Shown: positions 9,742 through 19,994, counted from the first letter of the stretch. The stretch is DNA of 64,000 bases from Serratia silvae (GCF_023282985.1 NZ_JAGQDC010000008.1:1-64000); one strand, 5' to 3'. The notes: generated by a model not told the origin, from the letters alone. Numbers and translations: made by a program.

Positions 9742-11160
9742 TCAAAGCGGTAAAGTGAAGATAGCCTTCGCACCGGTGGGCTGCAGGTTTTGCAAACGGA
9801 TGGTGCCACGATGCAGGCGCACCACTTCCTGCACGAAGTTCAGGCCCAGGCCGCTGCTCTTGGGTTTATCTTCCCGCGCCAACGAATAGAAGCGTTCAAA
9901 CACCTTATCCAGCGCATAGTCGGGAATGCCGCTGCCGGTATCGCAGATGGTGATTTGGTAATGATGCTCCAACCGCTCACCATCAATACTGACCGAACCG
10001 CCAACTGGGGTGAAATCCAGGGCATTATCCAGCAGATTGCTCAGCGCCTGCCCCAGTAAAAAAGCATCCCCGGTCAGTGAGGCTTCCGCTAGCTCCCCCA
10101 GTTTGATCGTGACACCACGCTGCGCCGCCTGTGCTTCTTTGCCCGCGACAATCTGCCGGACTAACGGCGCCAGCGCTATCGTTGCCAGTTCCAAACCAGG
10201 CCGACTTTCTAACTGCGCCTGCACCAGCAGCTTATCGACCAATTGTTGAATGCGGGCGCTCTGCTGTTCGATGTTGGTCAAAAAACGTTTCGCCGTCGCC
10301 GGAGGCGGTGACTCCTGAAGGAGTTCTGCCGCACCACGGATCGCCGCCAGCGGGCTTTTCAACTCGTGAGTCAGGGTATGCACATACTGTTCAATATAGG
10401 CCTTGCCCTCCAGCTTCATGCGCATACTTTCCAGCGCTTGCGCCAGTTGGGTCAGCTCAACGCTGCCCATGTGAGGCAGCGGAACTACCTCACCGTGCGC
10501 CACCCCGTCGGCATAGCTCACCAGGCGGTTGATCGAGCGGTTAATCCACCAGACGAACCCCAGCCCGATCGCCAGCGCAATCCCCAATAGCACCGCACCC
10601 GCCAGCAAAATACGCCGCTCGCTGCGGCGGATCACCGGTGCCATGGTGCTGTTGGGCTTGCCGACGCTCAACACGCCGATAATCTGCCCTTGCTCCACCA
10701 CCGGTGCGGCCACGTACATCACCGAACTGCTCTCGTCATCGGCAATCGTCCGGGTGCTGCGCGCACCGTATTGGCCACGTAAAGTCAGATAAACATCGTT
10801 CCAGCGGGAGTAATCCTGCCCCAGCGCCTGGCCTGATGAATCAAAAATCACTTTGCCACGCCCATCGGTAAGATAGACGCGATATTCGTTACGATCTTTG
10901 CGGATCCCGGCAATATTGGCCCCGATTGGCCGCTGGTTAAGCTGGGCGATAGCCTGCGCCAACTGACCTTTTGCCGCATCCCCATGTCTCATATCCAGCC
11001 GAGCTACCTGCGCCAGCAGGTTGGCGGTATCCACCAACGTGCCTTCGGTGGCACGCCGTACGCCAGGCTTGACCTCCTGCACGAAAATGCTCAGTACAAA
11101 ATAGCCCGCCACCGCTACGATCAGGAAATAGCCCAACAGCAGACGCAGGCCAATCCTCAT
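9742..11160 (-). CDS. creC: Sensor histidine kinase CreC
   Basis: Membrane kinase partner of CreB, responding to growth on fermentation products and, in relatives, to penicillin-binding-protein inhibition. The ATG at 11160 (MRIGLRLLLGYF) overlaps the creB stop as ATGA and gives 472 residues, so longer starts are rejected. Order: membrane segment 5-27, periplasmic sensor to about 180, second membrane segment (ILLAGAVLLGIALAIGLGFVWW), HAMP, HisKA with HTLTHELKSPLAAIRG, then the ATPase domain with NLLDNAL, DTGSGIP and SSGLGLNFV. All phosphotransfer motifs are intact. Confidence 0.95.
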   Translation of the reverse strand: MRIGLRLLLGYFLIVAVAGYFVLSIFVQEVKPGVRRATEGTLVDTANLLAQVARLDMRHGDAAKGQLAQAIAQLNQRPIGANIAGIRKDRNEYRVYLTDGRGKVIFDSSGQALGQDYSRWNDVYLTLRGQYGARSTRTIADDESSSVMYVAAPVVEQGQIIGVLSVGKPNSTMAPVIRRSERRILLAGAVLLGIALAIGLGFVWWINRSINRLVSYADGVAHGEVVPLPHMGSVELTQLAQALESMRMKLEGKAYIEQYVHTLTHELKSPLAAIRGAAELLQESPPPATAKRFLTNIEQQSARIQQLVDKLLVQAQLESRPGLELATIALAPLVRQIVAGKEAQAAQRGVTIKLGELAEASLTGDAFLLGQALSNLLDNALDFTPVGGSVSIDGERLEHHYQITICDTGSGIPDYALDKVFERFYSLAREDKPKSSGLGLNFVQEVVRLHRGTIRLQNLQPTGAKAIFTLPL

Positions 11161-11852
11161 GGCTGGCGGCTCACGCTGTAACCTAAGCCACGATGGGTAT
11201 GGATCGGAGGTTCTGCGGCATCCATCGCCCGCAGTTTGGCACGCAGCGTTTTGATATGGGTATCGACGGTACGATCCAGGCTCTCTTCCGCCTGTGCCCA
11301 AACGATGTCCATCAACTGCTGGCGGGAGAACACCCGGCCAGGCGCTTGCAACAGGGTTTTCAGCAACAAAAATTCATAGCGGGTCAGCGGCAGCGGCTGT
11401 TGGTGGTAGCAGATCGTGGCCCCCTCTTCATCCAGGGTAAAGGCACCAAAATGATAGAGAGTCGGCTGCTGCAAGCGCTGCTGCTTGTGCAAACGCCGCA
11501 GGATAGTACGCACGCGGGCGCTGACCTCACGCGGGGAAAAGGGTTTGGCGACGTAGTCATCGGCGCCGATTTCCAGCCCGATCAGGCGATCGAGTTCACC
11601 GCTGCGGGCGGTAAGAAACAGGATCGGTAAATCCGCCGCCTGCGCCAGCAGCCGACGGCAAAGCTCAAAACCGTTGATATCGGGAAGACCAACGTCGAGG
11701 ATCACCAACGCCGGTAAGCCCTGTTGCAAAGCCTGCAAGGCAGGCTCGCCACGTTCAAACCAACGAACCTGAAAGCCTTCGCTCTCCAAGGTATAAATCA
11801 GCGTATCCGCAATGCTGGGCTCGTCTTCTACCAGCCAAAGCAGCGGTTTCAT
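11157..11852 (-). CDS. creB: Response regulator CreB (OmpR family)
   Basis: DNA-binding response regulator of the CreBC system. The 231 residues comprise a receiver domain with the acidic pair (VEDEPS), the phospho-acceptor aspartate in LVILDVGLPDINGFEL and the lysine in DDYVAKPFSPRE, then an OmpR winged-helix DNA-binding domain (about 130-228) with LDRTVDTHIKTLRAKL. Its start overlaps the ygfX stop (TAATG), which couples it to the sdhE-ygfX genes. creA, which precedes creB in E. coli, is absent at this locus. Confidence 0.95.
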   Translation of the reverse strand: MKPLLWLVEDEPSIADTLIYTLESEGFQVRWFERGEPALQALQQGLPALVILDVGLPDINGFELCRRLLAQAADLPILFLTARSGELDRLIGLEIGADDYVAKPFSPREVSARVRTILRRLHKQQRLQQPTLYHFGAFTLDEEGATICYHQQPLPLTRYEFLLLKTLLQAPGRVFSRQQLMDIVWAQAEESLDRTVDTHIKTLRAKLRAMDAAEPPIHTHRGLGYSVSRQP

Positions 11853-12274
11853 TAGGCTTCCTCGTCGGTGGCGGATTGCTCAAACAACAACCGCTGACGC
11901 AGTTGGCGCCAATCCGCTTTGCTCATGGAATCCGAAGCCAACCACAGCCGATGGCGTTTTTTGCCGTTGACCTGCTGAAGCGACAACAAAATACCGAACC
12001 CAGGCATCCAGGGCTTTTTCACCATCAGCCATTCCTGGTCATGCCACTCAATCCGGCGTTCAGCCAGTAACCACAGTTCTCCCTGCCTGGATGCAATGCA
12101 CTTTTGGCTGCGAATGCACTCAAACACCACCAACGTCAACAGCACCAACCAGATCAGGCCATAGCCTTCCGACCACGGAGCGATCAGGATCAACAAAATC
12201 AGCAGGCCGTGAGTCAGCAACGAGATTAACTGGGTACGCCACGAAACGCGGACATCACATCGCCACTGGGCCAC
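11852..12274 (-). CDS. ygfX: SdhE-associated membrane protein YgfX/CptA
   Basis: Small inner-membrane protein of 140 residues. It has two adjacent hydrophobic segments (about 14-32 and 37-52) and then a soluble domain ([22 protein letters not shown]) typical of the YgfX/CptA family. In Serratia sp. ATCC 39006 YgfX binds SdhE and influences pigment production; in E. coli it was proposed as the toxin of a toxin-antitoxin pair acting on MreB and FtsZ, a view later disputed. It overlaps the sdhE end by 20 nt and the creB start by one base, so sdhE-ygfX-creB look like one transcript. Confidence 0.93.
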   Translation of the reverse strand: MAQWRCDVRVSWRTQLISLLTHGLLILLILIAPWSEGYGLIWLVLLTLVVFECIRSQKCIASRQGELWLLAERRIEWHDQEWLMVKKPWMPGFGILLSLQQVNGKKRHRLWLASDSMSKADWRQLRQRLLFEQSATDEEA

Positions 12275-12521
12275 GGGCTTTATTTCGCGTTTGGATCAGG
12301 GACACCATTCTCTGCAGATCTTGATCGTGCGGAGCGCCATGATTCATCAGCCAGTTAAACAGATCGGGGTCGTCACATTCGAGCAAGCGGATGAATACGG
12401 CCTTGTCTGCATCGCTCAGCGTATCGTATTCATGTTCGAAAAACGGCATGATCGAGATATCCAACTCACGCATGCCGCGGCGGCAGGCCCAGTGAATACG
12501 TGCTTTATTATTAATATCCAT
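12255..12521 (-). CDS. sdhE: FAD assembly factor SdhE
   Basis: Promotes covalent attachment of FAD to succinate dehydrogenase SdhA and fumarate reductase FrdA. The ATG at 12521 ([21 protein letters not shown]) gives the family-standard 88 residues. The RGxxE motif, required for flavinylation, is present as RRGMRELD at residues 14-21. A GAGGT sequence lies about 12 nt upstream of the start. First gene of sdhE-ygfX-creB-creC(-creD) and divergent from ygfZ, as in E. coli up to ygfX. Confidence 0.97.
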   Translation of the reverse strand: MDINNKARIHWACRRGMRELDISIMPFFEHEYDTLSDADKAVFIRLLECDDPDLFNWLMNHGAPHDQDLQRMVSLIQTRNKARGPVAM

Positions 12522-12821
12522 GTTGTTATGACTAACCTCTTTTCGGCATGGCTTGCCATGCTCTTGGGCAACCGACACTTGGTATGGCAACACGCGCACA
12601 ATTTAATTCCGTCAGCCAACGATTTGAGTGAAAATGGGTATCGTTGGCCGTAAGCGCCTAGAGTAACAATTTGACATACTCGCCGGGAAGGGCGTTCACC
12701 AAACAAAACATAAAATGTTAAAAACAGCGCTGTCTGGTAATAACTGTTTGCAAAGCCAGCCGCCTCTTTTACCATGGTAGCAACCCCAACAGGTATGCTA
12801 AACATGCAGCAGGAACTGATT

Positions 12822-13814
12822 ATGGCGTTCAATATTCCTTTTCCACCCCGTCAACCTTCCGCCTCCCCCCATCTGCCACTGACGCTGATCTCACTGGAAG
12901 ATTGGGCCATGGTGCAGTTGAGCGGGCCAGACACGGTAAAATATCTTCAGGGCCAGGTCACGGCCGATATCGACAAACTGGCGGCCGACCAACACGTGCT
13001 ATGCGGCCATTGTGATGCCAAAGGCAAGATGTGGAGCAACCTGCGTTTATTCCACCACGGTGAAGGCTTTGCCTATCTTGAGCGCCGCAGCGTGCTGGAT
13101 AGCCAACTGGCGGAAATAAAGAAATACGCGGTGTTCTCCAAGATCACCATCGCGGCAGACAGCAATGCGGTGCTGCTGGGCCTCGCTGGTCTAGAGGCAC
13201 GGGCCGCCTTGGCGAAAGTATTTACCACCCTGCCAAATGCGGAACATCAAGTGGTGCAAGACGGCGATACCACCTTGCTGCACTTTGCGCTGCCAGCAGA
13301 ACGTTTTGTGCTGATCACCACGGCAGAAACCGCTGCTCTGCTAGCTTCCAAGCTGGAAGGGCAAGCAGAGTTGAACGATAGCCGCCAATGGTTGGCACTG
13401 GATATCGAGGCCGGTTATCCGGTAATTGATGCAGCAAACGGTGCGCAACTGATCCCTCAGGCAACCAACCTACAAGCGCTGGACGGGATCAGCTTCAGCA
13501 AAGGCTGCTACACCGGGCAAGAAATGGTGGCTCGCGCCAAGTTCCGAGGAGCCAACAAACGCGCCCTGTACTGGCTGGAAGGTAAAGGCAGCCACGTTCC
13601 GCAGGCGGGTGACGATCTGGAGTTGAAGCTGGGTGACAACTGGCGGCGTACCGGCACTGTGTTAGCGGCAAGTGCGCTGGCTGACGGGACGCTGTGGGTG
13701 CAGGTGGTGATGAATAACGATCTGGAAGCGGACAGCGTGCTGCGCGTACGCGATGATGTCAGCAGCCAGTTAGCCATCAAGCCTCTGCCTTACTCACTGG
13801 CAGAAGAAAAGTAA
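12822..13814 (+). CDS. ygfZ: tRNA-modifying / Fe-S-enzyme repair protein YgfZ
   Basis: Folate-binding GcvT-like protein needed for full activity of certain Fe-S enzymes such as the radical-SAM methylthiotransferase MiaB. The ATG at 12822 is chosen because AGGA lies 7-10 nt upstream and the resulting 330 residues start as [10 protein letters not shown], like the E. coli protein. The family signature KGCYTGQE, with its essential cysteine, is at about residues 226-233. Two GcvT-like beta domains surround it. A strong hairpin follows the stop codon. Confidence 0.96.
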   Translation: MAFNIPFPPRQPSASPHLPLTLISLEDWAMVQLSGPDTVKYLQGQVTADIDKLAADQHVLCGHCDAKGKMWSNLRLFHHGEGFAYLERRSVLDSQLAEIKKYAVFSKITIAADSNAVLLGLAGLEARAALAKVFTTLPNAEHQVVQDGDTTLLHFALPAERFVLITTAETAALLASKLEGQAELNDSRQWLALDIEAGYPVIDAANGAQLIPQATNLQALDGISFSKGCYTGQEMVARAKFRGANKRALYWLEGKGSHVPQAGDDLELKLGDNWRRTGTVLAASALADGTLWVQVVMNNDLEADSVLRVRDDVSSQLAIKPLPYSLAEEK

Positions 13815-13820
13815 ATATTT

Positions 13821-13847
13821 TGGCCGCAGGCATCGCGCCTGCGGCCA
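13821..13847. terminator. Hairpin between convergent ygfZ and the DUF2165 gene
   Basis: TGGCCGCAGG-CATCGCG-CCTGCGGCCA has a ten-pair perfect stem. It lies 6 nt past the ygfZ stop and 7 nt from the stop of the opposing gene. There is no strong T tail. Confidence 0.65.
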
Positions 13848-13853
13848 GACGAG

Positions 13854-14351
13854 TTATTCGTCCAATTCCCCATCACGCGGCACCAGATAGATCAGCACCA
13901 GCAAAATGGTGACAAAGAAGCGGAAAGCATCAGGCACCCCATTCCACTGTTTTGACATCCACATGCCAAACCACTCGCCACCAACCGACATAAAGGCCAC
14001 CTGCCAGGTGAGGAAGCCTAACGTCAGCCCCGCGATGGCGAAGGTTTTGGCCCGATTAAATTTGGCCGCTGGCAATTTCAGGCCGCACAGCAGGCGTATC
14101 CCCCCAATCCAACACAAAATAGCGGTGAGGGTTTCCAACGCAATAATGCCGATATACCCCACCTGATGCAGCCATGGCGACTGGATAGAACGATAGGTGA
14201 TCGTGGCATCGGGGAATATCGTATCCATCATAAAAACATGACGTACGAAAGCGAAGTTGGTGTCGTAATCGGTGATATTGCCAAAGGCCACCAATGAGGC
14301 AAATAGCGCGATAGCGCAGACCAGCAGCGCTTTGGATAAACGAACGATCAT
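13854..14351 (-). CDS. DUF2165-family integral membrane protein
   Basis: A 165-residue protein with four predicted membrane helices (about 5-24, 65-85, 102-124 and 138-158). The segments NITDYDTNFAFVRHVFMMDTIFP after helix one and GGEWFGMWMSKQWNG before the last helix are features of the DUF2165 family as I know it. No enzymatic motif is seen and the function is unknown. It is a single gene, convergent with ygfZ and downstream of the trhA/yqfA homologue on the same strand, with 230 nt between them. Confidence 0.8.
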   Translation of the reverse strand: MIVRLSKALLVCAIALFASLVAFGNITDYDTNFAFVRHVFMMDTIFPDATITYRSIQSPWLHQVGYIGIIALETLTAILCWIGGIRLLCGLKLPAAKFNRAKTFAIAGLTLGFLTWQVAFMSVGGEWFGMWMSKQWNGVPDAFRFFVTILLVLIYLVPRDGELDE

Positions 14352-14401
14352 AGTGATGAGTCCTGGGTAGTGATCAAAGGCACCGGGAGGTGCAAAATTC
14401 C

Positions 14402-14470
14402 CCCATAGATCTCAAGATGCAGGTCAGCCAGCAGCAAGCGCAGCCAACCCCTGCGACTTGAAAGCGAGGG
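14402..14470. repeat. Possible degraded ERIC-like repeat
   Basis: CCCATAGATCTCAAGATGCA at one side and TGCGACTTGAAAGCGA at the other resemble the two ends of ERIC elements (CCTATGGATTTCAAG and CTTGAAAGACGACGGG). The central ERIC core is not recognisable. It lies between the DUF2165 gene and the trhA homologue. Confidence 0.35.
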
Positions 14471-14583
14471 GTTTGGCGGGCTCAGAAATAAAGCTAAGGC
14501 TTGCTGGATACCCGAAAGAAACAAGCGCCTCTTTTTAACCCAAAAGAAACGCTTTGGCAATATATCAACAACAGATTGGCGAA

Positions 14584-15258
14584 TTATACGTAAAGATAAA
14601 TCGCCATAAAGTGGCACACGCTGCCGCCGAGCACAAAACCGTGCCAGATCGCATGGCCAAAACGGAAGCGTTTCGAGGCGTAGAAAATCACTCCTAGCGT
14701 ATACACCACGCCCCCCACCGCCAGCAAAGTGACTCCACCGACTTCTAGGCGCATCGCCAACTGATAAATCACGATCAGCGACAGCCAGCCCATGGTCAGG
14801 TAAGTCACCAGCGACAGCACCTCAAATCGGTGCGCAAACGCCAGTTTGAAAATCACCCCGAACAACGCCAACCCCCAGATCACCACCATTAACCCTCTCG
14901 CTAACGGTGAATCCAACCCCACCAGCAGGAACGGTGTATAGGTACCAGCGATCAGCAGGTAGATGGCACAGTGGTCAAATTTTTTCAGCCAGTGCTTGGC
15001 CCTTTGATGCGGAATGGCATGATACAAGGTGGAAGCCAAGAACAGCAGGATCATACTGCCGCCATACAGGCTATAACTGGTGATGGCCGTTACCCCAGCG
15101 CCGTCGTTTACCGCTTGAACCAACAGCAGCACCAAGCCGACAATCCCAAACACTAAACCGATACCGTGACTGATGCTGTTGGCAATTTCCTCTGCCCATG
15201 GATAAGCCGTGGCATGCAACTGGTCGGCCCCGACTTTCACTTCGTCCTTTTTACCCAT
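14584..15258 (-). CDS. yqfA: Hemolysin III / TrhA-family membrane protein
   Basis: A member of the PAQR-like hemolysin III family; E. coli YqfA (TrhA) is implicated in membrane-energy homeostasis. The ATG at 15258 (MGKKDEVKV) gives 224 residues; a longer start at 15285 is possible but less likely. Seven membrane helices can be followed. The conserved polar residues of the family are present: [12 protein letters not shown] near residue 26, [25 protein letters not shown], and [16 protein letters not shown] at the end. The histidines and aspartate form the putative metal site of the superfamily. Location near ygfZ agrees with E. coli. Confidence 0.9.
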   Translation of the reverse strand: MGKKDEVKVGADQLHATAYPWAEEIANSISHGIGLVFGIVGLVLLLVQAVNDGAGVTAITSYSLYGGSMILLFLASTLYHAIPHQRAKHWLKKFDHCAIYLLIAGTYTPFLLVGLDSPLARGLMVVIWGLALFGVIFKLAFAHRFEVLSLVTYLTMGWLSLIVIYQLAMRLEVGGVTLLAVGGVVYTLGVIFYASKRFRFGHAIWHGFVLGGSVCHFMAIYLYV

Positions 15259-15428
15259 AGCGCGCAACCCCTCAAAACAACGCATATTGTGCGAAATAAC
15301 CGCAGATGAGATTAGCTGAGAATGATTCCAGTGTACACGTGTACGCTAAAATAAAACTGTGAACGCTTGTAACACCGCGCTAACATCGAAATCCTCAGCC
15401 CGCTAGGCTACAATCGACATGCTTTGCG

Positions 15429-15479
15429 CCCTATGGATTTCAGTTACCGTCAGTTAGGCTGGAAAACAGCGGGTATCCC
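15429..15479. repeat. Possible ERIC-end derivative upstream of the HD-domain gene
   Basis: CCCTATGGATTTCAGTTACC at one end and CAGCGGGTAT at the other resemble the outer ends of ERIC elements, with only about 20 nt between. The inner arms match poorly, so this is a weak call. Confidence 0.35.
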
Positions 15480-15503
15480 ATCATCCACCTAGAGGTTCGT
15501 ACC

Positions 15504-16112
15504 ATGCCATCCGCTGTACCCGCGTTAGACTTTGGCTCCATGACTCAAACCATCCAGTTTCTGATGGAAATCGACAAACTTAAAAGCGTGCAACGCCGTA
15601 CCAAGGTGATGGGCACCCAGCGTCAGGAAAACTCGGCCGAGCACAGTTGGCACTTTGCCATTGCGGCCTTGAGCCTGGCCCCTTATGCCAGCGATGAGGT
15701 GGACATTCAGCGCGTGATCCAGATGGCCCTGCTGCACGATATCGTCGAGATCGATGCCGGTGACGTCATGGTTTACGATCTGGCGGCTCGGGCAGCGATC
15801 CACGATCAGGAAGTGGCGGCGGCAAAACGGCTGTTCGGGATATTGCCGGAACCTCAACGTGGTGTTTTCACCGCGCTGTGGCAGGAGTATGAAGAAGGCG
15901 CAAGCGCCGATGCCCGCTTTGCGCTGGTGCTGGATCGCTGCATGCCAATGCTGATGAATCTGCACAACGGCGGTCAGAGCTGGGTAGAGAATGATATCAG
16001 CCTGCAACAGGTATTGGACCGTAATACCATGATTGCCGATATCCATCCTGAGTTGTGGCACTATTTGGAGCAGCATTTGCAGGATGCACAGCGTAAAGGC
16101 TGGTTGAAGTAA
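15504..16112 (+). CDS. HD-domain phosphohydrolase (HDDC2/YfbR-like)
   Basis: A 202-residue metal-dependent phosphohydrolase, probably a 5'-deoxynucleotidase by family. The HD-domain ligands are visible: the histidine in ENSAEHSWHFA, the HD pair in ALLHDIVEIDAGDV and the distal aspartate in LVLDRCMPML. The start at 15504 has GAGG about 10 nt upstream. It is closer in pattern to the HDDC2/YGK1 group than to YfbR itself, so no symbol is given. It is a single gene with its own hairpin, convergent with ygfF. Confidence 0.85.
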   Translation: MPSAVPALDFGSMTQTIQFLMEIDKLKSVQRRTKVMGTQRQENSAEHSWHFAIAALSLAPYASDEVDIQRVIQMALLHDIVEIDAGDVMVYDLAARAAIHDQEVAAAKRLFGILPEPQRGVFTALWQEYEEGASADARFALVLDRCMPMLMNLHNGGQSWVENDISLQQVLDRNTMIADIHPELWHYLEQHLQDAQRKGWLK

Positions 16113-16119
16113 TCGATTA

Positions 16120-16136
16120 GGGCGCCGATGGCGCCC
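16120..16136. terminator. Hairpin between the HD-domain gene and ygfF
   Basis: GGGCGCC-GAT-GGCGCCC, a seven-pair stem between two convergent genes, 7 nt from the first stop. The T tail is weak. Confidence 0.6.
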
Positions 16137-16144
16137 TTGCTGGT

Positions 16145-16891
16145 TCAGCGCCCGCCAGCGGCCTCGATAAAGCTGCCGGTGACGTAGGACGCCGCATCGG
16201 AAAGCAGCCAGGCAACGGCTTGCGCCACTTCCTCTGGCTGACCGCCCCGCTGCATTGGCAACGCAGACTTCACCCGATCTACGCGCCCCGGCTCTCCTCC
16301 ACTGGCATGCATCTCGGTGTAAATACAACCCGGCCTTACGCAGTTGACGCGTATCCCCTGCGCCGCCACTTCCAACGCCAGACCAGTAGTCAACGTATCC
16401 ACCGCTCCTTTTGACGCTGCATAATCAATATATTCCCACGGAGCCCCCAGACGCGACGCAGCCGAAGACACGTTAACTATCGCTCCGCCCTGCCCACCAT
16501 GGCGTAGCGCCATACGTTTTACCGCTTCGCGACAGCAAAGAAAATATCCGGTGACGTTAGTCGTCAGCACCTTATTGATCCGCTCGGCGGTGAGTTGCTC
16601 AATGCTCGCCTGTTGGAACAGAATGCCTGCGTTATTGACCAGTGCATCGACTGGCCCCAACGTGGCTTCCAGTTCGGCAAACATCGCCCCTACCTCTGCT
16701 TCCTCGGCGATATCTGCTTGCAGAGCCAGCGCCTTGCCTCCCAGTTGGCGGATCTGCGCCACCACTAACTCAGCAGCAGCACTATCACGCAGATAATTGA
16801 CGCCCACCGCATAGCCCTGCTGGGCCAATAATAATGCCGTCGCGCGGCCTATGCCCCGGCTGGCACCGGTCACTAACACTACTTTTGTCAT
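16145..16891 (-). CDS. ygfF: Short-chain dehydrogenase/reductase YgfF
   Basis: NAD(P)-dependent oxidoreductase of unknown substrate. The 248 residues show the cofactor motif TGASRGIGRA at 8-17, NNAGI near 87, and the catalytic tetrad with serine in NVSSAAS and YIDYAASKGA (Tyr-x-x-x-Lys) near 155. The start has AAGGA 6-10 nt upstream. The gene follows gcvP on the same strand, the ygfF position in E. coli, but the gcv terminator at 17006-17040 separates their transcripts. Confidence 0.92.
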   Translation of the reverse strand: MTKVVLVTGASRGIGRATALLLAQQGYAVGVNYLRDSAAAELVVAQIRQLGGKALALQADIAEEAEVGAMFAELEATLGPVDALVNNAGILFQQASIEQLTAERINKVLTTNVTGYFLCCREAVKRMALRHGGQGGAIVNVSSAASRLGAPWEYIDYAASKGAVDTLTTGLALEVAAQGIRVNCVRPGCIYTEMHASGGEPGRVDRVKSALPMQRGGQPEEVAQAVAWLLSDAASYVTGSFIEAAGGR

Positions 16892-17005
16892 TACGGTTCC
16901 TTGCTGTTGAGATCAGAAACGACTGCCGGTACTCACGAAAGCAAGTCCGATAACTTGCTGCTCGACGATAGGTTAATCAGTGAACAGCAATCGCTGCGGT
17001 GCTGC

Positions 17006-17040
17006 AATAAAAAAGGGACGCAGCATCATGCAGCATCCCT
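17006..17040 (-). terminator. Rho-independent terminator of the gcvTHP operon
   Basis: The minus strand reads AGGGATGCTGCATGATGCTGCGTCCCTTTTTT: a stem of about ten pairs, a short loop and six T. It starts 25 nt after the gcvP stop. Confidence 0.9.
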
Positions 17041-17064
17041 CGATCATCATGTTGGCTGGTGGTG

Positions 17065-19944
17065 TTATTCGTAATCGCTCATCGGTACGCAAGAGCAGAA
17101 CAGATTACGGTCGCCGTAGACATCATCCAGGCGCTTCACGCTCGGCCAGTATTTATTCTCACGCACACCCGCTATCGGGAATACAGCCAGCTCGCGGCTG
17201 TAAACATGCTGCCAGTCGCTGACCAGCTCGGCCTGCACGTGCGGTGCGTTGACCAATGGGTTGTCTTCCAGTGGCCATTCACCAAGCTGTACGCGATCAA
17301 TCTCGCTGCGGATAGCCAGCATCGCATCGATAAAGCGATCCAACTCCACTTTGTTTTCCGACTCGGTCGGTTCAACCATCAGCGTGCCTGCCACCGGGAA
17401 CGACATGGTTGGCGCATGGAAACCGTAGTCGATCAGACGTTTGGCAATATCCATCTCGCTAATGCCAGTCTCTTCTTTCAGTGGGCGAATATCCAGAATA
17501 CATTCGTGCGCCACGCGGTGATCGCGGCCGGTATACAGCACTGGATAAGCGTCTTTCAGACGGGTTGCGATGTAGTTGGCATTCAGGATCGCCACCTGGC
17601 TGGCCTGCTTAAGCCCTTCCGCGCCCATCATGCGGATATACATCCAGCTGATCGGCAAGATAGAGGCACTGCCGAACGGTGCAGCAGAAACCGCGCCCTG
17701 CTGGGTGGTAACACCATCAATCTGCACCACGCTGTGGCCCGGCACGAACGGTGCCAGGTGAGATTTCACGCCGATAGGCCCCATGCCTGGGCCACCACCG
17801 CCGTGAGGGATACAGAAGGTTTTATGCAGGTTGAGGTGCGATACGTCCGCGCCGATATAGCCCGGCGTGGTGATCCCCACCTGCGCGTTCATGTTGGCAC
17901 CGTCCAGATAAACCTGGCCGCCAAACTGATGCACGATCTGGCACACTTCGCGGATGGTTTCTTCATACACGCCGTGGGTTGACGGGTAGGTGACCATGAT
18001 GCAGGACAGGGCTTCCCCGGCCTGCTCGGCTTTCACCCGCAGATCGTGCAGATCGATGTTACCGTTCTTGTCACAGGCTACAACCACCACGCCCATGCCC
18101 GCCATCTGGGCAGAAGCCGGGTTGGTCCCATGCGCCGAGCTTGGGATCAGGCAGATATTACGCCCAGCCTCATTGCGGCTTTCATGGTAGCGGCGGATCG
18201 CCAGCAGACCAGCATATTCGCCCTGTGCACCCGAGTTAGGCTGCATGCACACGGCATCGTAACCAGTCAGTTGCACCAACCACTGGGAAAGTTGCCCAAT
18301 CATCACTTGATAACCTGCCGCCTGCTCTGGTGGGCAGAACGGGTGCAGTTCAGAGAATTCAGGCCAGGTGATCGGGATCATTTCCGCAGCGGCGTTCAGC
18401 TTCATGGTGCAGGAACCCAGCGGGATCATCGCCTGGTTCAACGCCAGATCTTTACGCTCCAAACGATGCATATAGCGCATCATCTCGGTTTCACTGTGAT
18501 AGCGGTTAAATACCGGATGCGTGAGGATCGGATCTTTACGCAGCATGGCCGCCGGGATCGACTGGCTATTTTTGCTCACGGCGGCATCCAGCGCATCGAT
18601 ATCCAAACCGTGGTTATCGCCTGCCAACAGGGCAAACAGCGTCTGCACATCTTCACGGGAAGTCGCTTCATCCAAGGTGATGCCTACTGCCCCGTGGATA
18701 TCGGTACGCAGGTTGATGCCAAAGCCCAGCGCACGTTCCAGCACCGCCGCCTTGTCTTTCACTTCCACGGTCAGCGTGTCGAACCAGGTTTGATGGCGCA
18801 GTGGCAGGCCCGCTTGTTGCAGGCCAGCGGCCAGGATATCGGTCAGGCGATGGATACGCCCGGCGATACGTTGCAGGCCTTGTGGGCCGTGGTACACCGC
18901 ATACAGGCTGGCGATGTTGGCCAGCAGCACCTGCGAGGTACAGATATTCGAGTTGGCCTTTTCGCGGCGGATATGTTGCTCACGGGTTTGCATCGCCATG
19001 CGCAGCGCGGTATTGCCAGCAGCATCGCGGGATACCCCGATAATACGGCCCGGCATCGACCGTTTGAATTCGTCACGGCAGGCAAAAAACGCCGCGTGTG
19101 GGCCACCGTAGCCCATTGGTACGCCGAAGCGTTGCGCAGAACCGAATACCACGTCGGCCCCTTGCTTGCCCGGTGCCGTCAGCAGCACCAGCGCCATGAT
19201 ATCGGCTGCCACGCTGGTGATGATTTTGCGCGTTTTCAGCTCCGCCAACAGGGCGCTGTAATCGTGCAGTTCACCGGTGGTGCCAACCTGTTGCAGCAGC
19301 ACGCCAAACACGCCTTGCAGCTCCAGCACCTTCGCCGGTTTGTCGACGATCACGTCAAAGCCAAAGGTTTCGGCACGGGTGCGCACTACGTCCAGCGTTT
19401 GTGGGTGCACATCGTCAGCCACAAAGAAGCGGTTGGCGTCTTTCAGTTTGCTGGCACGCTTGGCCAACGCCATCGCTTCTGCGGCAGCGGTAGCTTCATC
19501 CAGCAACGAAGCAGAGGCCAGATCCAGCCCAGTCAGATCCAGGGTCAGCGTCTGGAAGTTGAGCAGCGCCTCAAGGCGGCCTTGCGACACTTCCGGCTGA
19601 TAAGGCGTATAAGCGGTATACCAGCCTGGGTTTTCCAGCATGTTACGCAGGATCACCGGCGGCGTCAGCACTGCGCTGTAACCCATACCGATATAGGATT
19701 TGTAGCGCTGATTCTGTGAGGCAATCGCCTTCAATTCGGCCAGCGCCTGATGTTCAGTGGCCGCATCGCCAACCGGCGGAGGCCCTGGCAGTTGGATATC
19801 GGCCGGCACAATCTGTTGGATCAGCGCGCTGAGCGAGCGAGCGCCCACGGCTTCCAGCATCTGCTGCTGTTGCTCTGCGGAAGAGCCGATGTGGCGCTCG
19901 ATGAACGCTTCGCTGTGTTCAAGTTGGCTGAGTGTCTGAGTCAT
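17065..19944 (-). CDS. gcvP: Glycine dehydrogenase (decarboxylating), P protein
   Basis: PLP enzyme that decarboxylates glycine and transfers the aminomethyl group to lipoyl-GcvH. The ATG at 19944 ([20 protein letters not shown]) gives 959 residues, matching the E. coli 957; the frame could be extended upstream, but that would run through the intergenic hairpin. The family's two homologous halves are present, and the PLP-binding lysine is in [19 protein letters not shown] near residue 705. It is the last gene of gcvT-gcvH-gcvP, 85 nt after gcvH with a terminator-like hairpin between. Confidence 0.98.
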   Translation of the reverse strand: MTQTLSQLEHSEAFIERHIGSSAEQQQQMLEAVGARSLSALIQQIVPADIQLPGPPPVGDAATEHQALAELKAIASQNQRYKSYIGMGYSAVLTPPVILRNMLENPGWYTAYTPYQPEVSQGRLEALLNFQTLTLDLTGLDLASASLLDEATAAAEAMALAKRASKLKDANRFFVADDVHPQTLDVVRTRAETFGFDVIVDKPAKVLELQGVFGVLLQQVGTTGELHDYSALLAELKTRKIITSVAADIMALVLLTAPGKQGADVVFGSAQRFGVPMGYGGPHAAFFACRDEFKRSMPGRIIGVSRDAAGNTALRMAMQTREQHIRREKANSNICTSQVLLANIASLYAVYHGPQGLQRIAGRIHRLTDILAAGLQQAGLPLRHQTWFDTLTVEVKDKAAVLERALGFGINLRTDIHGAVGITLDEATSREDVQTLFALLAGDNHGLDIDALDAAVSKNSQSIPAAMLRKDPILTHPVFNRYHSETEMMRYMHRLERKDLALNQAMIPLGSCTMKLNAAAEMIPITWPEFSELHPFCPPEQAAGYQVMIGQLSQWLVQLTGYDAVCMQPNSGAQGEYAGLLAIRRYHESRNEAGRNICLIPSSAHGTNPASAQMAGMGVVVVACDKNGNIDLHDLRVKAEQAGEALSCIMVTYPSTHGVYEETIREVCQIVHQFGGQVYLDGANMNAQVGITTPGYIGADVSHLNLHKTFCIPHGGGGPGMGPIGVKSHLAPFVPGHSVVQIDGVTTQQGAVSAAPFGSASILPISWMYIRMMGAEGLKQASQVAILNANYIATRLKDAYPVLYTGRDHRVAHECILDIRPLKEETGISEMDIAKRLIDYGFHAPTMSFPVAGTLMVEPTESENKVELDRFIDAMLAIRSEIDRVQLGEWPLEDNPLVNAPHVQAELVSDWQHVYSRELAVFPIAGVRENKYWPSVKRLDDVYGDRNLFCSCVPMSDYE

Positions 19945-19994
19945 TGCTACAAATTCCTGAATGCTTGCGGGGTACGGGATATAGCCTGAACGAC

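Noticed and set aside
11157-11301. Longer creC beginning at 11301
   Set aside because: This would overlap creB by 145 nt; the ATG at 11160 overlaps by ATGA and starts with the expected membrane helix.
14348-14617. 89-codon minus-strand frame between the DUF2165 gene and trhA
   Set aside because: It reads through the ERIC-like repeat, overlaps the 3' end of trhA and gives a sequence typical of translated repeats.
15525-16328. 267-codon minus-strand frame over the HD-domain gene
   Set aside because: Antisense to a well-supported HD phosphohydrolase and extends into ygfF; no recognisable domain.
18046-19719. 557-codon open frame on the plus strand opposite gcvP
   Set aside because: It lies wholly antisense to gcvP, has histidine/glutamine/arginine-rich low-complexity composition typical of frame shadows, and has no ribosome site or family motif.
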